This document shows, in pieces, positions 11,990-24,552 of a stretch of 64,000 nt of DNA. Source of the DNA: Gracilariopsis chorda (Eukaryota > Rhodophyta > Florideophyceae > Gracilariales > Gracilariaceae); assembly GCA_003194525.1 (NCBI GenBank), contig NBIV01000111.1, forward strand, positions 171,649-235,648, written 5' to 3'. How positions within the stretch are numbered: position 1 is the stretch's first letter; every line of letters starts with the position of its first letter. A program made the position numbers and the translations under genes. The notes beneath the pieces were generated by a model. It was not told the DNA's origin and did no database searches. It worked only from the letters and a program-made list of their open reading frames with translations.

Positions 11990-12480
11990 TATGCTTTACC
12001 AAGTGGTTAGTGGTTATGGTGGGTGTATTATTACAACAATAAAATTTTGATTGTTTTAGGCAGCTACTGGCACTCCATCATTCGGTCCCGGGGCCATGCT
12101 ACTAGGCCCGGCCCCGACGTATGCCATCTAGCACAGTGAACGTGACGTTGAGCTGACTAACCCCTAGTTGGGTTGCTGCGCTCACTCAACAACCATAGTA
12201 AAGGTAATCATTTCTTGGGTAAGCGTGATACCATTTGGTTTCTCTAGTCAAACTTCTGGTATGGGTAAGAGTATCGCTCTACTAGCTCGCTTGCGCCATA
12301 GGAACCACCTCACTAGTTGGTTACGGTCAGTCCACCTGGTTATCTCATACCCTATTGTTTGGTGCTGCCACCCCATTCGGGTACCATTCTCAACCCATCA
12401 GGTTTAGCTCTTACCGCGGTCAAAAACGGTTATGCAACACGTACTAACCCGCTGACACTTGACTCCCAATTGGTTGTACC
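11990..12480 (+). repeat. dispersed repeat family 'A', single copy
   Basis: This stretch is clearly related to 26935-27400 and 27530-27970. Shared blocks include CCATGCTACTAGGCCCGGCC followed by CGACGTATGCCA near 12095-12130, the phrase ATACCATTTGGTTTC near 12230, and GGTAAGAGTATCGCTCTACT near 12262. Divergence is substantial, with indels. A forward frame through it reads SGMGKSIALLARLR, echoed as GLAKTIQALLSRVR in the second copy, but stops and frame changes in the third copy argue against a coding role. I do not recognise the family. Confidence 0.65.
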
Positions 12481-13289
12481 AGAGTTTGGGTTCCTGACCT
12501 TAAATTTGCAACTACACCTATCGGTTTTGGAAAGAACAACTTTGAAGGAGTTGTATTTTGGACACTGCTTGGTTCTGGTTATCACTAGAGACCGAATCAG
12601 TTAACCATCAGTTTATCAGTTGGATATGCTGCAACAGAAATCGAGTTTCATCGAACGAAATGGGCGCACGCCCGTCCCGAGAACTCGTCGAGCCAATACT
12701 GCACCATTCTGAAGAATTGTTATCAATGACTATCGTTCAAGTGTACGCTGATGAAGGGGAACAGACGATGAAAAATTCCGCTCCTCCAGTAAACAATGTG
12801 ATAGAGATCGCGTCCTTAATGGGGCCGAGGATCAGTGCAACACCCGACCAATTTGTAGCGCACTCCTGCGCGCTCGAACGTAATATGGTCCTTTCCAAGG
12901 TAAATTTGGATACCATGACCATGACTTTGTTTGAAAGAGCTATTCATTTGCTCGCCCATCAAATACCAGCTTTGATGGTTTAATTACTCTAGCAGAAGGT
13001 TCAGAAATACATACAAAAATGGTGCAGGAGGCCCTGCAGAAACACGGGCAGTTGGCTTAGCAGGTCCCCTAAACTGTTCCAGTATTAATGCAAAACAATC
13101 ACGGTAACCCACAGGTTTCCTGGGTAAGGAAGGCTATCAAGGCATTCCGTCCTGTACACCAAACTGGTGAGAAGCTTCCCGACCCATGTTGGAAAGGGGC
13201 ATACCTTCCGATATACGAAAGCTCTGTGTATGTATAACTTCTGGAAACAGCTGGTAGAACTACGCAGAGCTCCGGCGAAGAAGATGCTG

Positions 13290-13710
13290 GTGGTGGTGCT
13301 TTGTCCAGCTCAGAGAATGAGCGCCGATTGAGACCAGAAAGAAAGAGGACGACGCACAAGAGGACGAAAAAGAGCGGTTGTTCGGAACTCTTTTACTTGG
13401 ACTGCAGCACCGATACAGATTCATGGGAGAATTGCCAACACCATAAAGATAGAAAACAGAAGAAGAACAAGAACCGTATTGTTTCAATCAAATGATATGA
13501 CTCATGCGATGAAAATGAGTCTGGCACGGACTCGGACCTTATGGTAATGTGTCCGCTGAACGACCACTTCACAAAGCTGGTTGACTGCAGACCTTACAGG
13601 TTACGGAACCAAGATTGCAAGTATATCTCACAGGTGGCTCAGAAAATAACCAATCAGTACAAACAGCGTGGTTTCCGAATGCGGGTTACAGACTCTACTG
13701 GCTATCACTA
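13290..13710 (+). pseudogene. retrotransposon gag-like fragment
   Basis: One forward frame runs from 13301 through a TGA at 13493-13495 and on to about 13710. It gives a Lys/Arg-rich stretch, an acidic Ser/Asp/Glu stretch (DENESGTDSD), then PLNDHFTKLVDCRPYRLRNQ and YKQRGFRMRV. A basic-acidic N terminus followed by an [L/F]-V-D-x-R-x-Y-R-L helix-rich segment is what I associate with the gag of copia-order elements like that at 4.3-7.1 kb. The capsid core and zinc knuckle are not visible, so the assignment rests on resemblance. Upstream sequence to 12480 holds one 141-codon open frame without recognisable motifs. Confidence 0.4.
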
Positions 13711-14415
13711 GCGAACATTTCGGAACAGTGGGAGATACTTGGACAGTTCATGGCTATTGTGAACGATGCACCAAGGCTAAATGGGTGCCATCTAGATGTT
13801 TCAGAATCTCTGTTTCTGGCCTACATTTGAGATGCCCGATTTAACGTTGCAGCAATCGCAGCAGGTACGCAGATAGAGACTTGACCATGAACTTTGCATT
13901 CAGTCTATATTCCCACTGCAATCGTTTAAAACCCAGCACACTCGATTTGCAATCGGTGCGACACTCGAAAAATGAAAATAATGGACTTTTTTGTGCAACA
14001 AGTTTCCATATGTAGGATAAATCGAGTTCTGCTAGCAGGCAAATGGATTTTGAAACCCTTGAACATCTCCGTGCGACTACCGTTCCCAAAAGGCTAATTT
14101 TGGACACTTTTCACGCAAAGTACGTGTAGCTTCAAAACCGTTTACTTTCCAGCTTCACAAACTGTGGCAATCGCTTCTGCGTGGTCACTTTCACTGTCTC
14201 AGGACCTCTCAACATTCTACGACGAAACCCCCAAGTGTGACTGGCGAAACATGTTCTTCGACCAAGCCATGTTCAAAAGGCCTTCACAAGGTCGGCTTTG
14301 GAAAGTCACCAAGGCCAACTACGCGCAACACTACGTTTCCAACAACTTCTGACGCTACGTGCATGGCCTCTAACACTCTTCTCTTTCGATCGGCCGACAA
14401 CCCAGCCAACTCTCT

Positions 14416-16046
14416 TCAACGTATCTTTTTCGCGCTGCCAAGCGCTGCCTTTGTACTACGGTTTCTGAACATGCGCACCTGTTTCTCTCTACGCAACTCA
14501 TCTCGACGCTTGCGAACTTTTTCTTTCTGCATTTGTTTCGCTTGACGTTCTTTATCTTTACGCTGTGCCTCTCGCACGTTTTGCTTTTCCTTCTCCCGCT
14601 TTTCCGCCAATTTCTCTCTCCTTTCCTTTAACATATCTCCAACAGTTTTGTACTCCGCCGGGGCGCCACACTCAAACGGTACGGATCACGGCTTGCTGTA
14701 ACCGGTTGACAGGAGGAGTTCTTTTTGAGTTTGCACCGGTTTAATAGTCTTCATGATGATATTATGAGCGGTTTCAGCGTTCTGGAAGAGCTGTGTCAGC
14801 AACTGCAGCTTTCGGTCTACACTATAATGTCCATCAAAAATGGAACGCGCCTTCTCACATACTTCTTTGTCCGTCCGCCGGCGCTGCACACTGCACAATC
14901 TTGACGATACCGAAGAGAGTTTTTGCTCGGAAAGCGAACATTCTTCCTTTTTGACAACTTTGAAGTCGTCCGCAAATGATGGCGAAAACGGGAACAGTCC
15001 GGTAGACTCGAACGAATCCTTGATGAAATGTGGTGTAGTGGTTTCGTGAGCATATACAGCGCAAGCGAGGTTGAACTGTAGGGTCCGTGTCTCAGGAACT
15101 GCAGAGCGATTGAATGCATCTTGAATGTGACGAAGAGATTCCTTGAATATCTTGTTGATCTTTCGATCACACGGTTGAAGTATGTGTGAAGTATTTGCAG
15201 GCTTTATGACAGTTAAGCACCCATTCTTCTGGCATTCCATAACCCATTTAATCCCTTTTCTGGATGAGTGGCCATCCATTGTGAGAAGGTATGATTTCTC
15301 TTTGGGAACGTGCTTCCGTACGAACTCATTAACGTGCTTAATGAAGATTTCCAGGACTTGGCTTGTCATGGAACCGTTCTCGGACACCACCACCACGGCA
15401 TTTTCGGGCATCCACCCTGCTCTTTGGAACTTGCTGCATATCTCCCCACTTTTTTCGTACACAGGTGGTAACGGCTCAAGCCAGCCTGACATACATTTCT
15501 TTCCAGAGACAATATAGAACGGGGGAGCCTTTTACCCTGATGCAGAGCAGACAATAACGGCGGTGATGTGCTTGTCGACTCCCTGAACTTTGAATGCAAC
15601 TTTGCAACCGCCATGCCTGGATGCCGCAGAACCATAGGCCTTCGTTGCTTTCCCCCACGTAGCATCCACTGCAGTTTCGTCCATGTTCCAAATACGTTTT
15701 GGATCCTGAAGAAGTCCGTCGTGTTGCTTCCCGAGATTCTCTACAACGTCAAAGAACGTTTTGATGTGTTCATAGTTTTCACCTTTGATCTTGGCGTTAT
15801 TCTTGGGGTAGTGTGTTTTGTACGAAAGTTCCCTGTGTCAAGCACGAAACGATCGAACAGCATCGTTGGAGGGCAGTCCATGTTTCCACCCTTACGCCCA
15901 TCTGATGCAATACGTCCCATAATGTACCGGAGAGCTTCATTGTCTACGGCAAACCCCAGTTCGGCTGCTTCTAATATGCGAGATACAATCAGTTTTTCTT
16001 CATCTGCGGAAAGAGTGGTGTGCCCGCCAGCCATTGAATGTTGCAA
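14416..16046 (-). pseudogene. pogo/Tigger-like (CENP-B family) DDE transposase
   Basis: Reading downwards from 16046: an N-terminal helix-turn-helix region (LSADEEKLIVSRILEAAELG, then IASDGRKGGN), a spacer (KTFFDVVENLGKQHDGLLQ), RIWNMDETAVDATWG with the first catalytic Asp (about 15670), LLTMDGHSSRKGIKWV with the second (about 15290), and SHILQPCDRKINKIFKES around the third acidic position. These are the landmarks of DDE endonucleases of the pogo/CENP-B group, which cut and paste DNA at TA sites. A Lys/Arg-Glu coiled coil forms the C terminus (14416-14634). Lesions: a frameshift near 15815, TAA at 15532-15534, and TGA at 14686-14688 just before the tail. Otherwise well preserved. Terminal inverted repeats were not identified. 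Confidence 0.85.
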
Positions 16047-16059
16047 AACGGAGATGTGA

Positions 16060-17470
16060 CGTGCGATTTCTTCATGGTCCTTGGTTTGTAGAAGGTGTTT
16101 CAGGGTTTATAATAGGCTTTTGCTGAGGGATGTGTGCTTGCTGATGTTAAGAATAGAGTAATTACGTTTAACATCTTTCAGCATTGCTACTGCAAGTCCT
16201 TTCATTCTCTGCCTTTCTTGAGCAGAAGAGTATCGGCGTTTGTGTCGCAGTGTCTGACGACGCATTGAAAAAGCCATTTGATCAACTTCTGGCTGTTAGC
16301 GCTCTCAATAGCTTGAGTGGTGAGCATTTCGTTGCTCGCAAGCCTGGGGTTTGTTGTAAAATGATGTCCCAGTACTTAACTATTTGTTGGCTTTGAGCGC
16401 GTCTTGTTTGAAAGTGGCGCGTTTTTCAATTCAGTCTCTTCGTGTCATTAATCCAAAACGAATGAGCTTTATGGATCTGGGAATGAACATTGTGAGTCGA
16501 TGCTACGGTCCGAAGAAGCTCAATTTCCAATACCGACCCTTTTCCAAATCGAGCCTTTTAGGAACGGTATCCTGGACACGGTTCAATCTCTAGTTTGGGC
16601 CTTTCAGCATCGGCCACGTTTGGGTGTGGCAATGTGCCATTGTCAATGGGTGTCGCCTTGTTAGCCAATGGAGATCGCTCAAGGTCTCAACCTCGTGTGT
16701 CGCGTGTGCCGTGGCGATCTCTTCGGTGGCTGCGACTAAACATCGCTTCGTGGCACCGTAATCGGCTCAGACTGAGCTTCTGGTCGTGGTGCACGAGGAT
16801 CACAGGTCTCCAACGAATCCATTTTGCACTCTTCATAGTATTTATCCAATTTTGTGGTATTCCGATCTCCCGAGCAGGTCCTATTTTGGGCATAAATTTG
16901 TCCCATATCTGGGGTGGCTGAGACCGAAAGTTTTAAGGGCAGCATAAAAATTGTGCTCGGCGCGCAATGTTGCACGTTGACTTGTTTATCTGAGGTCTCT
17001 GTAGCCCGCTCCTATCGGGAAAGGTCGTGAGAGACGGTAGTCTCCGTTGTCTTTACGGCAGTGGCTGCATCGTGAGCTGCGGTAATTGGCGAGGACGCCA
17101 ATGAAGTATGGTGGTATTCAGGGCCTGAAACCAAGGCGGCAGGTTAGGGGACCATTGAGAAATCCGTGTCCAACGGCGCAAACTCCCTCTGTTCATGTAA
17201 ACGGCCGGGATTTAGTATATTACTAGATGAAATGACCCAGTAGATGATGGGTATTGATGGATCGGAGGCAGACAGAGACCAATTGTGTGGCAACAGGAGA
17301 TCCGTGAGGCCTCGTTGTGGTTGTAGCATGATCGAAGGCTTCGAATTGGATTCTGTTGGAAGCGAAATAGGGCTCCTGGTGGTTGACGAATTCTGCAGGG
17401 CCGGTGCGAGCTACAAAAACTGCTAAACAAACGAAAAAACAGGAGAGGAATAAGAAATACTTCAAATAAA
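16060..17470. other. no recognisable gene
   Basis: Short open frames on both strands lack motifs. The stretch may contain badly decayed remains of the gypsy element whose integrase tail follows at 17473, but I could not read any RT or RNase H motif here. Confidence 0.4.
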
Positions 17471-17472
17471 AG

Positions 17473-17755
17473 GTGAGACCGATAATCAAAGCGGAACAGG
17501 AAGATTACGCCTTTTCGGACGTACCACCAAAGGGTGCTCGCCCATCACCAAACGATGAGACGAATGACCACTTTGTTGACGAGAGAATACGGTCAAGACA
17601 GCTGTGCACGTCCTCGGGACCTTTCAAGGTTATTCAGTGCAACGACCAAACGGTATCTAACTAGGAAAACGGACTTGAAAATACTGTATCGGTAGACAGG
17701 TCGATAATGGTCCCACGCTCTGACCCCACATCTCAAGTAGTAACACACACATAGA
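17473..17755 (+). pseudogene. gypsy integrase C-terminal fragment
   Basis: The forward frame gives GPFKVIQCNDQTVSN, a TAG near 17662, then ENGLENTVSVDRSIMVPRSD. This matches the small beta-barrel at the end of gypsy integrases (pattern GPY-K-V then a verb-like TV-x-I, then DG-x-x-x-V-S-x-D-R), which contacts target DNA. The zinc-binding and DDE catalytic domains are not visible upstream. It is a forward-strand element and therefore different from the gypsy copies at 0-3.6 kb and 40-43 kb. The match is short, so confidence is moderate. Confidence 0.55.
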
Positions 17756-19285
17756 ACACCTGCTCATCACCCTCAGACCACGACAAAGACGGAAAGCTAT
17801 TGACGTTAGCCACGGATAGAAGAAGTCCGCCTCCACTCTTATACCCCGAGGACATACCATGCAGACTGTGACCAAAGAAGTAACTGTGGATCCAACCATT
17901 CCTCCGGCAGTTTGCTCATAGTGTAACAGCCACCAACCTCACGGGATTGAATCTATGGATAACGAAAGAGATTAATAGACTCTATTGGTCACGAACATAC
18001 CATTATCAGGATTCGTAACTGGTTGGTACGGGTGGACGGCTTTCCATGGCACCATGGAGCCACCTCACCACATACACAATATCGTCCTCATAATTTACTG
18101 GCGCGAACGAGGTGAAACCACACCACTTGGATCACGTAATGCCGCTGCAGTGCAGCACTGCTAAGGAGGGGTACAGAATTTCTTGGCGCAATACCAAAAG
18201 GTCTAAAACTATTTATAACTAACAATAACAAACAGCACTCAACATTTACTTGTAACAATACTCACAAGTTGTCACAATAGAATACCAGAAGGTACAAGAA
18301 CATCATGGAGCATGACCAGATGGATATCCACCACTGGATCTACTGCTTCCACTTCCCCGACCAAGAGGTAACGTACGCCCTCGATGGGGCCATCCACGAC
18401 CGCAAGCGCTGAGAAACTGGTATTGGGACCACCGCCTGGAGTAGTGCAAGCCATAAGAGATGGACTAGTTGAGGGACCGTCTTGACCTGATGGTAAAACC
18501 TGTGTGACGGGAATAGGTGGAGGACGATTGGGATATACTGGATGGATCTGCGTTGGTTGAGTCAAAGTTTTCGGAGGACGAAAAAAAGGCACGGTTTGAA
18601 CACCTGAATGGGAAACGAAACCTGCCAAAGAAGGCATGAAACCAGTCGGCACCGATCCAGTTGCGACACAAAACGGGTCGGCCATTCGCACCTCAGCCTG
18701 TTGGTTGTAGGAAGTGCCAGTGGAAGGACTTTTGTCGATTATGTTGGAAAGAGCATTCCCATGTAGTGTCAGCGTCTGGTATAACGCGTCCCAGAACTAA
18801 TCCCGGAACCAAAGCAGTCCATTGTTTTGTACACCAAGTCATGTAACACCCAGAAGTAACTGGTCAGAGTATCTATGGCCACGAGGGCATTCGCAAGATC
18901 TGGTCAGTTATATTACTGCACACAACTACGATGGAGTCGATGCAGAGCGCTTTCGATACCACCAAGATGCGCACCGTGCCTGGAAACCACAGCACCGACA
19001 CCTGCCTTGGAATGGCACGGACCAGCAACGGGTTGAGGAACTGGATTTGAAGAAGCTACACAACCAGCAGGGGGTGGAACCGTAGTATCACGCGCAGCAG
19101 CCACTGGAACGCTTGGAGCCACCGCGGAAGATTCTAAAACTGATTGGGCATACCAAGATCCTTGTCATCTCCGTCTTCCCGACTAGGATGATGACTCGGA
19201 AGGCTTTGTCTTTCTCCAGTAGCTACGGGGTGTTGGTTATGTTTTCATACCTCCCAGGCTTGCCCTGCCATGCAGGGGTGATTCT
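17756..19285. other. unassigned; left half of a copia insertion target
   Basis: A reverse Pro/Val-rich open frame (18272-18691, 139 codons) and a reverse Ala/Pro/Val frame (18913-19122) are present but carry no recognised motif. Before the copia insertion this sequence was joined to 24734 onwards; I could not identify what was interrupted. Confidence 0.4.
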
Positions 19286-19466
19286 TGTGACGAAGTGTGT
19301 GGCCGGCAGAAAGCACAGACTGCGCCGCCGGCCGCTCCTTTATAGACTCTATCCTCTAATTTTTTGTTATCCTAATTTAAGGAGAGTACCGAATGCAGTC
19401 TCAATTCGTAGTTGCATTGTAATTTAGATAGCTACAACGCAACTCTCTCTAGTTCTACCTCTCACA
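19286..19466 (-). repeat. 3' LTR of the copia element
   Basis: 181 bp, ends TGTGA...TCACA, aligned without gaps to 24553-24733 with about 14 differences. It contains TATAAA on the reverse strand at 19339-19344. Confidence 0.93.
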
Positions 19467-19732
19467 CCATCCTTCGAAAACAACTCTAGATGTTTTGCGT
19501 CGGAAACAGAGAATAAAGATAAAAACAATGCTAAAGTGTGTAGCTCAACGGATACCATTAAAAACCTCTTGTACCAGTAAAAACCTGGTAGGAAAAATAT
19601 CTGTGTACAATAGGAAAAAGTATAGCCTTTGGTTAGTTTGATTTTCTCAAGGTCATTTTCCAGAAGTTCTGCAAAAGTTCACAACACAAGAAAAAGGGGA
19701 AAAAACAAGGTTAGAGATGTAGTAAGAAAAGA

Positions 19733-21577
19733 TTATCTCAAACTGCAAAGGATAGAAAGTTTATGTAAGTCGTCTTGAGAAACAGCTTTCTTTATAATGT
19801 CCGCTGGTTGAACTTCGCTTCGTATCTGCGAGATAGTTAAGATCCCAGACTTCACAAGTTCCCTAATGTGATGGAACTTGCGCGCAATACGTTTGTTCCT
19901 TTCAAAAGTCTTGGACGCATTCACAATAGAGTTTGCAGTGGAGCTTTCGGTACTAATACAAATTGGATACATGTCATTCGGTTCATCTTCAAGAATGGTA
20001 CCATTTCGAAGCTCCCAAAATAGTCTTCGTACCCAAGATAGCAGCTTCCCACAATACGAGAGAGCAATGTATTCAGCTTCTACAAAAGACAAAGCAATAA
20101 TCGTTTGCTTCTTCGTCGTCTATAATACGGGTCCATCATTCACCTTTACTAGTATGCCCGTTGTAGACTTTTTAGTTTTGTGACAACCAGCCCAGTCAGC
20201 ATCACAGAATGCTTCCATCGGAGCACGAATCTCTGACGGGAAGTATAGGCAAAGGTTCTTTGTGCCTTTCAAGTATCTTAAGGCCCGTTTTGCCAGTGCA
20301 AAGTGCCTCTGACAAGAATTTTGTACCTGTCTTGCCAACATTGATGCCGCGAACATAATATCAGGCCTCGATGCCACTGCCAAGTACATCAGGTGACCAA
20401 CCAATTTACGGTATTTTCCGTGAAGCAATGATGGAAAAACTGTTACACCATGAGCTGTCGCTGAAATTGTAAAATGAGGCGGTAATGGAGTCTTTGCCGG
20501 GTTTGCAATGCAAAGATTGAAATCCCGGAGTAGTTTCTCCACATACCTCTCTTGGCTTGCACGAATGCCATTCTTACCTCTTTTTAGTTCCAGACCAATG
20601 AAAGACTTGGCCTCACAGAGAAGTTTCACCTGAAACAGTTTCTTCATTTTGGCCATAAAGTCTTCCAAGAGAGACTTTGAATCGGACAGAGTGAGAAAGT
20701 CGTCTACAAAGACGACAATAATTATTTTGCCACTTCCTGATCTGTAAATGTACAGCCTATTGTCCGTCTTCGACTGTTTAAATCCCAGTCGAACTACCTT
20801 TTTGTGTAAGAGAGATCCCCAGATTTGTCCTGCTTGCTTTGCACCGTAAATGGATTTCAACAGTACGCAAAGTTTACCAGGGACATAGGAAGATCCCGAG
20901 GCACTCTGAGGATGCTCCATTATCAATGGATCTTCTAGTTCACCATAAAGATAAGCATTGCTTATATCCATTGTATCCAAAAGGCGTTTCTGTGCGGCTG
21001 CTTTCGCTAACGCTATTCGGAATGTTTCGAGCCGACCCACAGGTGCATACAGATTGTCAGGATCGTAGTCCAAATATGGTCTTTGCATGTGGCCTCTTAC
21101 GACACATCGAGCTTTGCGGAGAAGTTCTGGAAGACTTATACTTATTTGTTTCGCGTTAAAAGTCCACACAAGTCGAAGGGGTTTCATTCCTGCCTTCCTG
21201 TCAATGAGTCTCCAATTTTTTCTTTCAACGAGAGCATCGTATTCCCTGTTGATTGCTTTTGCCCATACGGGATTATTTCTTGCTTCCTCGAAGTTGTTTG
21301 GTACCTTAAACGAGTCGTTTGCATTTTTCGAGCGAGAGTGCGCAACTAAGCAGTGCACGAGAGCCGCGTCATCGTACTCCTCTTTTTCGTCATCAAGTCG
21401 CTGTTCAGCTTCTGTCCGGCCCAAGGACGAGAATTCAAGTAGCGTGTTGATGGATGGTAGATAGTCCTTTGACACCTTGAAGTTCTTTTGCCTGACTATG
21501 ATCACCTTCTCTTCGGAAGGGATGTAAATTCTGTATATCATTTGGGTGCTTCCCATTCCAAAAAAGTGTCTCTTCAA
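19733..21577 (-). pseudogene. copia reverse transcriptase and RNase H
   Basis: A 485-codon open stretch (21577-20120) carries the copia RT: NPVWAKAINREYDALVERKN, NWRLIDRKAGMKPL, the palm with LLDTMDISNAYLYGELEDP, CVLLKSIYGAKQAGQIWGSL, and the catalytic VVFVDDFLTLS (about 20700). It continues to LMYLAVASRPDIMFAASMLA and ALRYLKGTKNLCLYFP. RNase H starts CDADWAGCHKTKKSTTGI. A TAG at 20120-20122 follows VNDGPVL, and the same frame then continues TTKKQTIIALSFVEAEYIAL to 19733. One nonsense codon is therefore the only lesion in RT and RNase H, at a position where related proteins usually have Trp or another residue. This is the best preserved retroelement gene in the window. Confidence 0.92.
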
Positions 21578-22751
21578 AGATCCGGGTAGTAACTTCTTAT
21601 TCCGTGCAGAATCAGAACGATAGATATACGCATGACCTTCTTGTCCAAACTTAAGTAAAGTGGAGAACTCGGGGTTTTACCAAGCCATTCCGTGTAAGGG
21701 ACCTTCATGCCGATTCTGAAATTTGCTAGGCAGTTCCGTATCAAATTTGCATGGGATATGGCTTCTTCCAAAAGCTGTAGAGGTAGTTTGGATGCGTAGG
21801 GAAACGTTCGACCCATCTTCCACAAATCCAGAATGATTTTCACAGCAGCACCATTCGACTCGTGTGCATAAGGTGGTGTGTATTCGAGGATTCGTCCGTT
21901 GCCAAAGCATAAGTGACGAGCTCGTTCGATTTATTTTCACCCGCTCCGTCAAGGCAGATGCGGTATAGACGGTTCCTTGGTTGTTCATTTTCCGCGAGGT
22001 CCTTTTACCACTTTATGGAGACGAAGAATTGTGATTTATTCGATAGAACGTAAAGCGACGAAGCTCTTGTGGCGACATCAAGGAGTAACTGCATGTACTT
22101 TGATCCTTGTAATGACGGTGGGGTGATCGGACCAGTTAGGTCTGTCTGCGTGAGCTCCAGTGGGGAAGTCGCTAAGGATGAGGATCGTTGTAGTGGAGCA
22201 CGTCTCGATCCTGCTTCTAAGCATGATGTGCAATGGATATTTTGAACATCGGAGTTCGAGAGATCGGGTACACCGTTGGACTAGTGGGCGGTGGAGAGTA
22301 GCTGGTCTTTTTTAAGATGTCCTAGTTGTTCGTGCCAGTGTTTTGCTGTATCTCCAGGTGCTGTAGAACTGGCCTGAACGCGAAGCGGAGGGATTGGGTT
22401 TGGTAGTGGATAAAGCCCGTTCTTCGCTGCGCATTGGTGAAGAAGTGCATAGTTTTGAGAGTCCTTTATGATAAACCCGGTAAAGTTATTATCACTGCTG
22501 AATGTGAAAGTAGCATAATATGCAAGTACTGATAGAGAGCCGAGATTGGAATCAAATGAGGGAGTGTGTTTTGCAGGTAAAGGGATTCCATCTCCCAAAG
22601 GCAGCATGATTGTTCCTGTCCCTTTTATCTTAGACTCTCTGTCGCATGTACGCACTGATTTATTCTCCATGGCTTTATAATCCCAGAAGAGGGTTCTATC
22701 GTTGACGAAAAAAATTACTAACGCCGCAGTCCAGCAATGTAACTGCCTCAT
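21574..22751 (-). pseudogene. copia protease and integrase region
   Basis: The 22281-22751 segment begins after the protease active site (VNDRTLFWDYKAMENKSVRT is the region just behind the usual D-S-G motif) and ends HWHEQLGHLKKDQLL, the pre-integrase W-H-x-x-L-G-H signature. The DSGA motif itself is lost upstream in a frame break (TAALVIFF reads in its place). The integrase core (21574-22280) is split over several frames; only its C-terminal part is readable (LLEEAISHANLIRNC, then VPYTEWLGKTPS). Stops and shifts make it inactive. Assignment rests on position and the pre-integrase motif. Confidence 0.7.
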
Positions 22752-22778
22752 ATTCGTGAACAGATATTTTTGACTGTG

Positions 22779-23660
22779 TTATAGCAACAAACCCACGAAG
22801 TTCAGTGCTCGTTCTATTATGGTTAAGCTTGCTGGAGTTTCTTCCGTTGGAGTCCCATTCCTTTGATCTGAAGCTGTTATTGCGCAATCGGTTCGAAGAT
22901 CGTTTCCAGTAATCCTCGTTTGCCTTGGATTGCTTTCTGCAACGACACTCAGACGGAACATGGCGTAGTCTTCCACAATGCCAGTATCAAACCGTTCTGG
23001 ATCTCCTAACTGGCTTTAGAATTGCAGTTTTGGACTTCTGTGCGGCCATATGGTGGTATTGGGAACCACTTTGTATACCAGCGGTTTTGATGGTACTAGT
23101 GGAATCACGGTGTTTGCGGCGATCCATTTCAGATCTTATCAACGAGACCACCTGGTCGTGTTCCATGTTATTGGCATCTGCGAGTAATGTGATCGCCATT
23201 AATGAGTCTGGTAATGTTCTCAATAAACAAGCTGTTCGTTCCTTGTCTCCATATCATGGAGATGTTCGAGAATATTTCTGTCATCCTTGAAAACATGACT
23301 GTTGAGACGTTGTCGAAGATACATCTTCGTTTGGATTTTGTCCTTTTTGTAAGTAGTCCCAAGCTTGGTCCTCACGTCTAATGAAGAACATTGCAGTCTT
23401 TCAAGAAGCTCTGACACGACAATAATTGGCTGAGTACCAAGCTTCTGCACAATATGTGATCGTGCTTTTCTATTAGCGTCATCCCATGGGCGGTGAGCTT
23501 GGGCAGAGCTCTCACTTTCCAATGGGCGGGCTTCCGTTAATATAAAGAGAAATTGGTCAGCGTTCATTATTTCTCTAACATATATTCCCCATTTGTAATA
23601 GTACGCGGATCTCTTAAGGCGTGGGATTGTTCTCTTGCCTTCTTCTCTACTTCCACTCAT
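22779..23660 (-). pseudogene. copia gag
   Basis: Begins at an ATG (23658-23660) with MSGSREEGKRTIPRLKRSAY and contains WDDANRKARSHIVQKLGTQP, the helix-rich capsid region of copia Gag. The next segment in another frame gives MRTLPDSLMAITLLADANNM. At about 22935-22980 a nucleocapsid knuckle is recognisable as WHCGRLRHVPSEC, with Tyr where the first Cys of CX2CX4HX4C should be. A frameshift near 23220 separates the two halves. The protein would have formed the cytoplasmic particle; it can no longer be made. Confidence 0.75.
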
Positions 23661-23691
23661 CTGTTTGGGTTAAGAGTGAAAGGAGAATGAT

Positions 23692-23842
23692 GACCTCTGG
23701 TTAGCGAGGTTCCTTTTGTTAGTATGCTTGAACTCTAGGTAACGAGGTTCCTTTTCTTAGTCTGCTTGACCTCCAGCTAGCCTGGTTCCTTTTGTTAGTC
23801 TGCTTGACCTCTAGCTAGTCAGGTTCCTTTGTTAGTCCTCTT
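23692..23842 (-). repeat. four tandem 38-bp repeats in the copia leader
   Basis: Units start at 23692, 23730, 23768 and 23806, each of the form GACCTCTAGCTAGCGAGGTT plus CCTTTTGTTAGTCTGCTT (forward strand), with a few differences and a shortened last unit. They lie between the primer-binding site and the gag ATG, just 30 bases before it in transcription direction. Confidence 0.85.
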
Positions 23843-24534
23843 TTCTTCGGGCGCACTGACAGGAGAAACTACCTCCGCTACCCTAGTGGTTTGACCTCTG
23901 GACCCGGGTTACTCTGTCCCGGTGAGTCACGACTATGTGCAGCCTGCTAAGCTCTGGGCGAACACGAGCGAGGTGCGTTTATTCTCTACGGAATGTCCAA
24001 AGGAGGTCACTAACTGAAGATAAATTTTCACCAGTTGAGCCCTTCTAGTTCCTTGCAAGACTCGAGCGCAGCTTTGTTGGTAAGTAAAGAACAAGGCTTA
24101 TTGAACAGCCCGGGCCGAACAACGACACACCGTTTCACCAAAGGCAGACAGAGCACACCCCAGCTGCGCCGGTTATCCAGTGTGATATCAAATCATTAGG
24201 ATTACTTCAAGTGCCCAATCGATTCCCGTCCCGGTACTCGGCTTGCGAGCTGTTCAGCCTAAAGCTGAAATTGGTGGTTGGATGTCCAAGTAGAAATAAA
24301 AGTTGGGAAGCTGAGTAGTGTCGACCAAGATGAGTTTGTAGGCTTTGAGTCCAAAGATGAATTCGACGGTCTCCAATGAGGTTGCAATGAATGAGATGCG
24401 TTGTGGAGCTTTGTTGAGGAGAAGAATACGCGTTGATGTCGAGAAGTAAGGCTTTCTAGTGGCAGTGGTGGGGGTGGGGGGGTGGGAGGTGTTGACTGAG
24501 AAACAGGGTTAGTTGGCGGTTGCGGTCGAGGGAT

Positions 24535-24552
24535 GGATCAGCGATGCTACCA
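24535..24552 (-). other. copia primer-binding site (initiator tRNA-Met type)
   Basis: The reverse strand reads TGGTAGCATCGCTGATCC starting at the base next to the 5' LTR. TGG complements the CCA tail, and TGGTAGCA matches the 3' end of eukaryotic initiator tRNA-Met, the usual copia primer. Confidence 0.75.
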
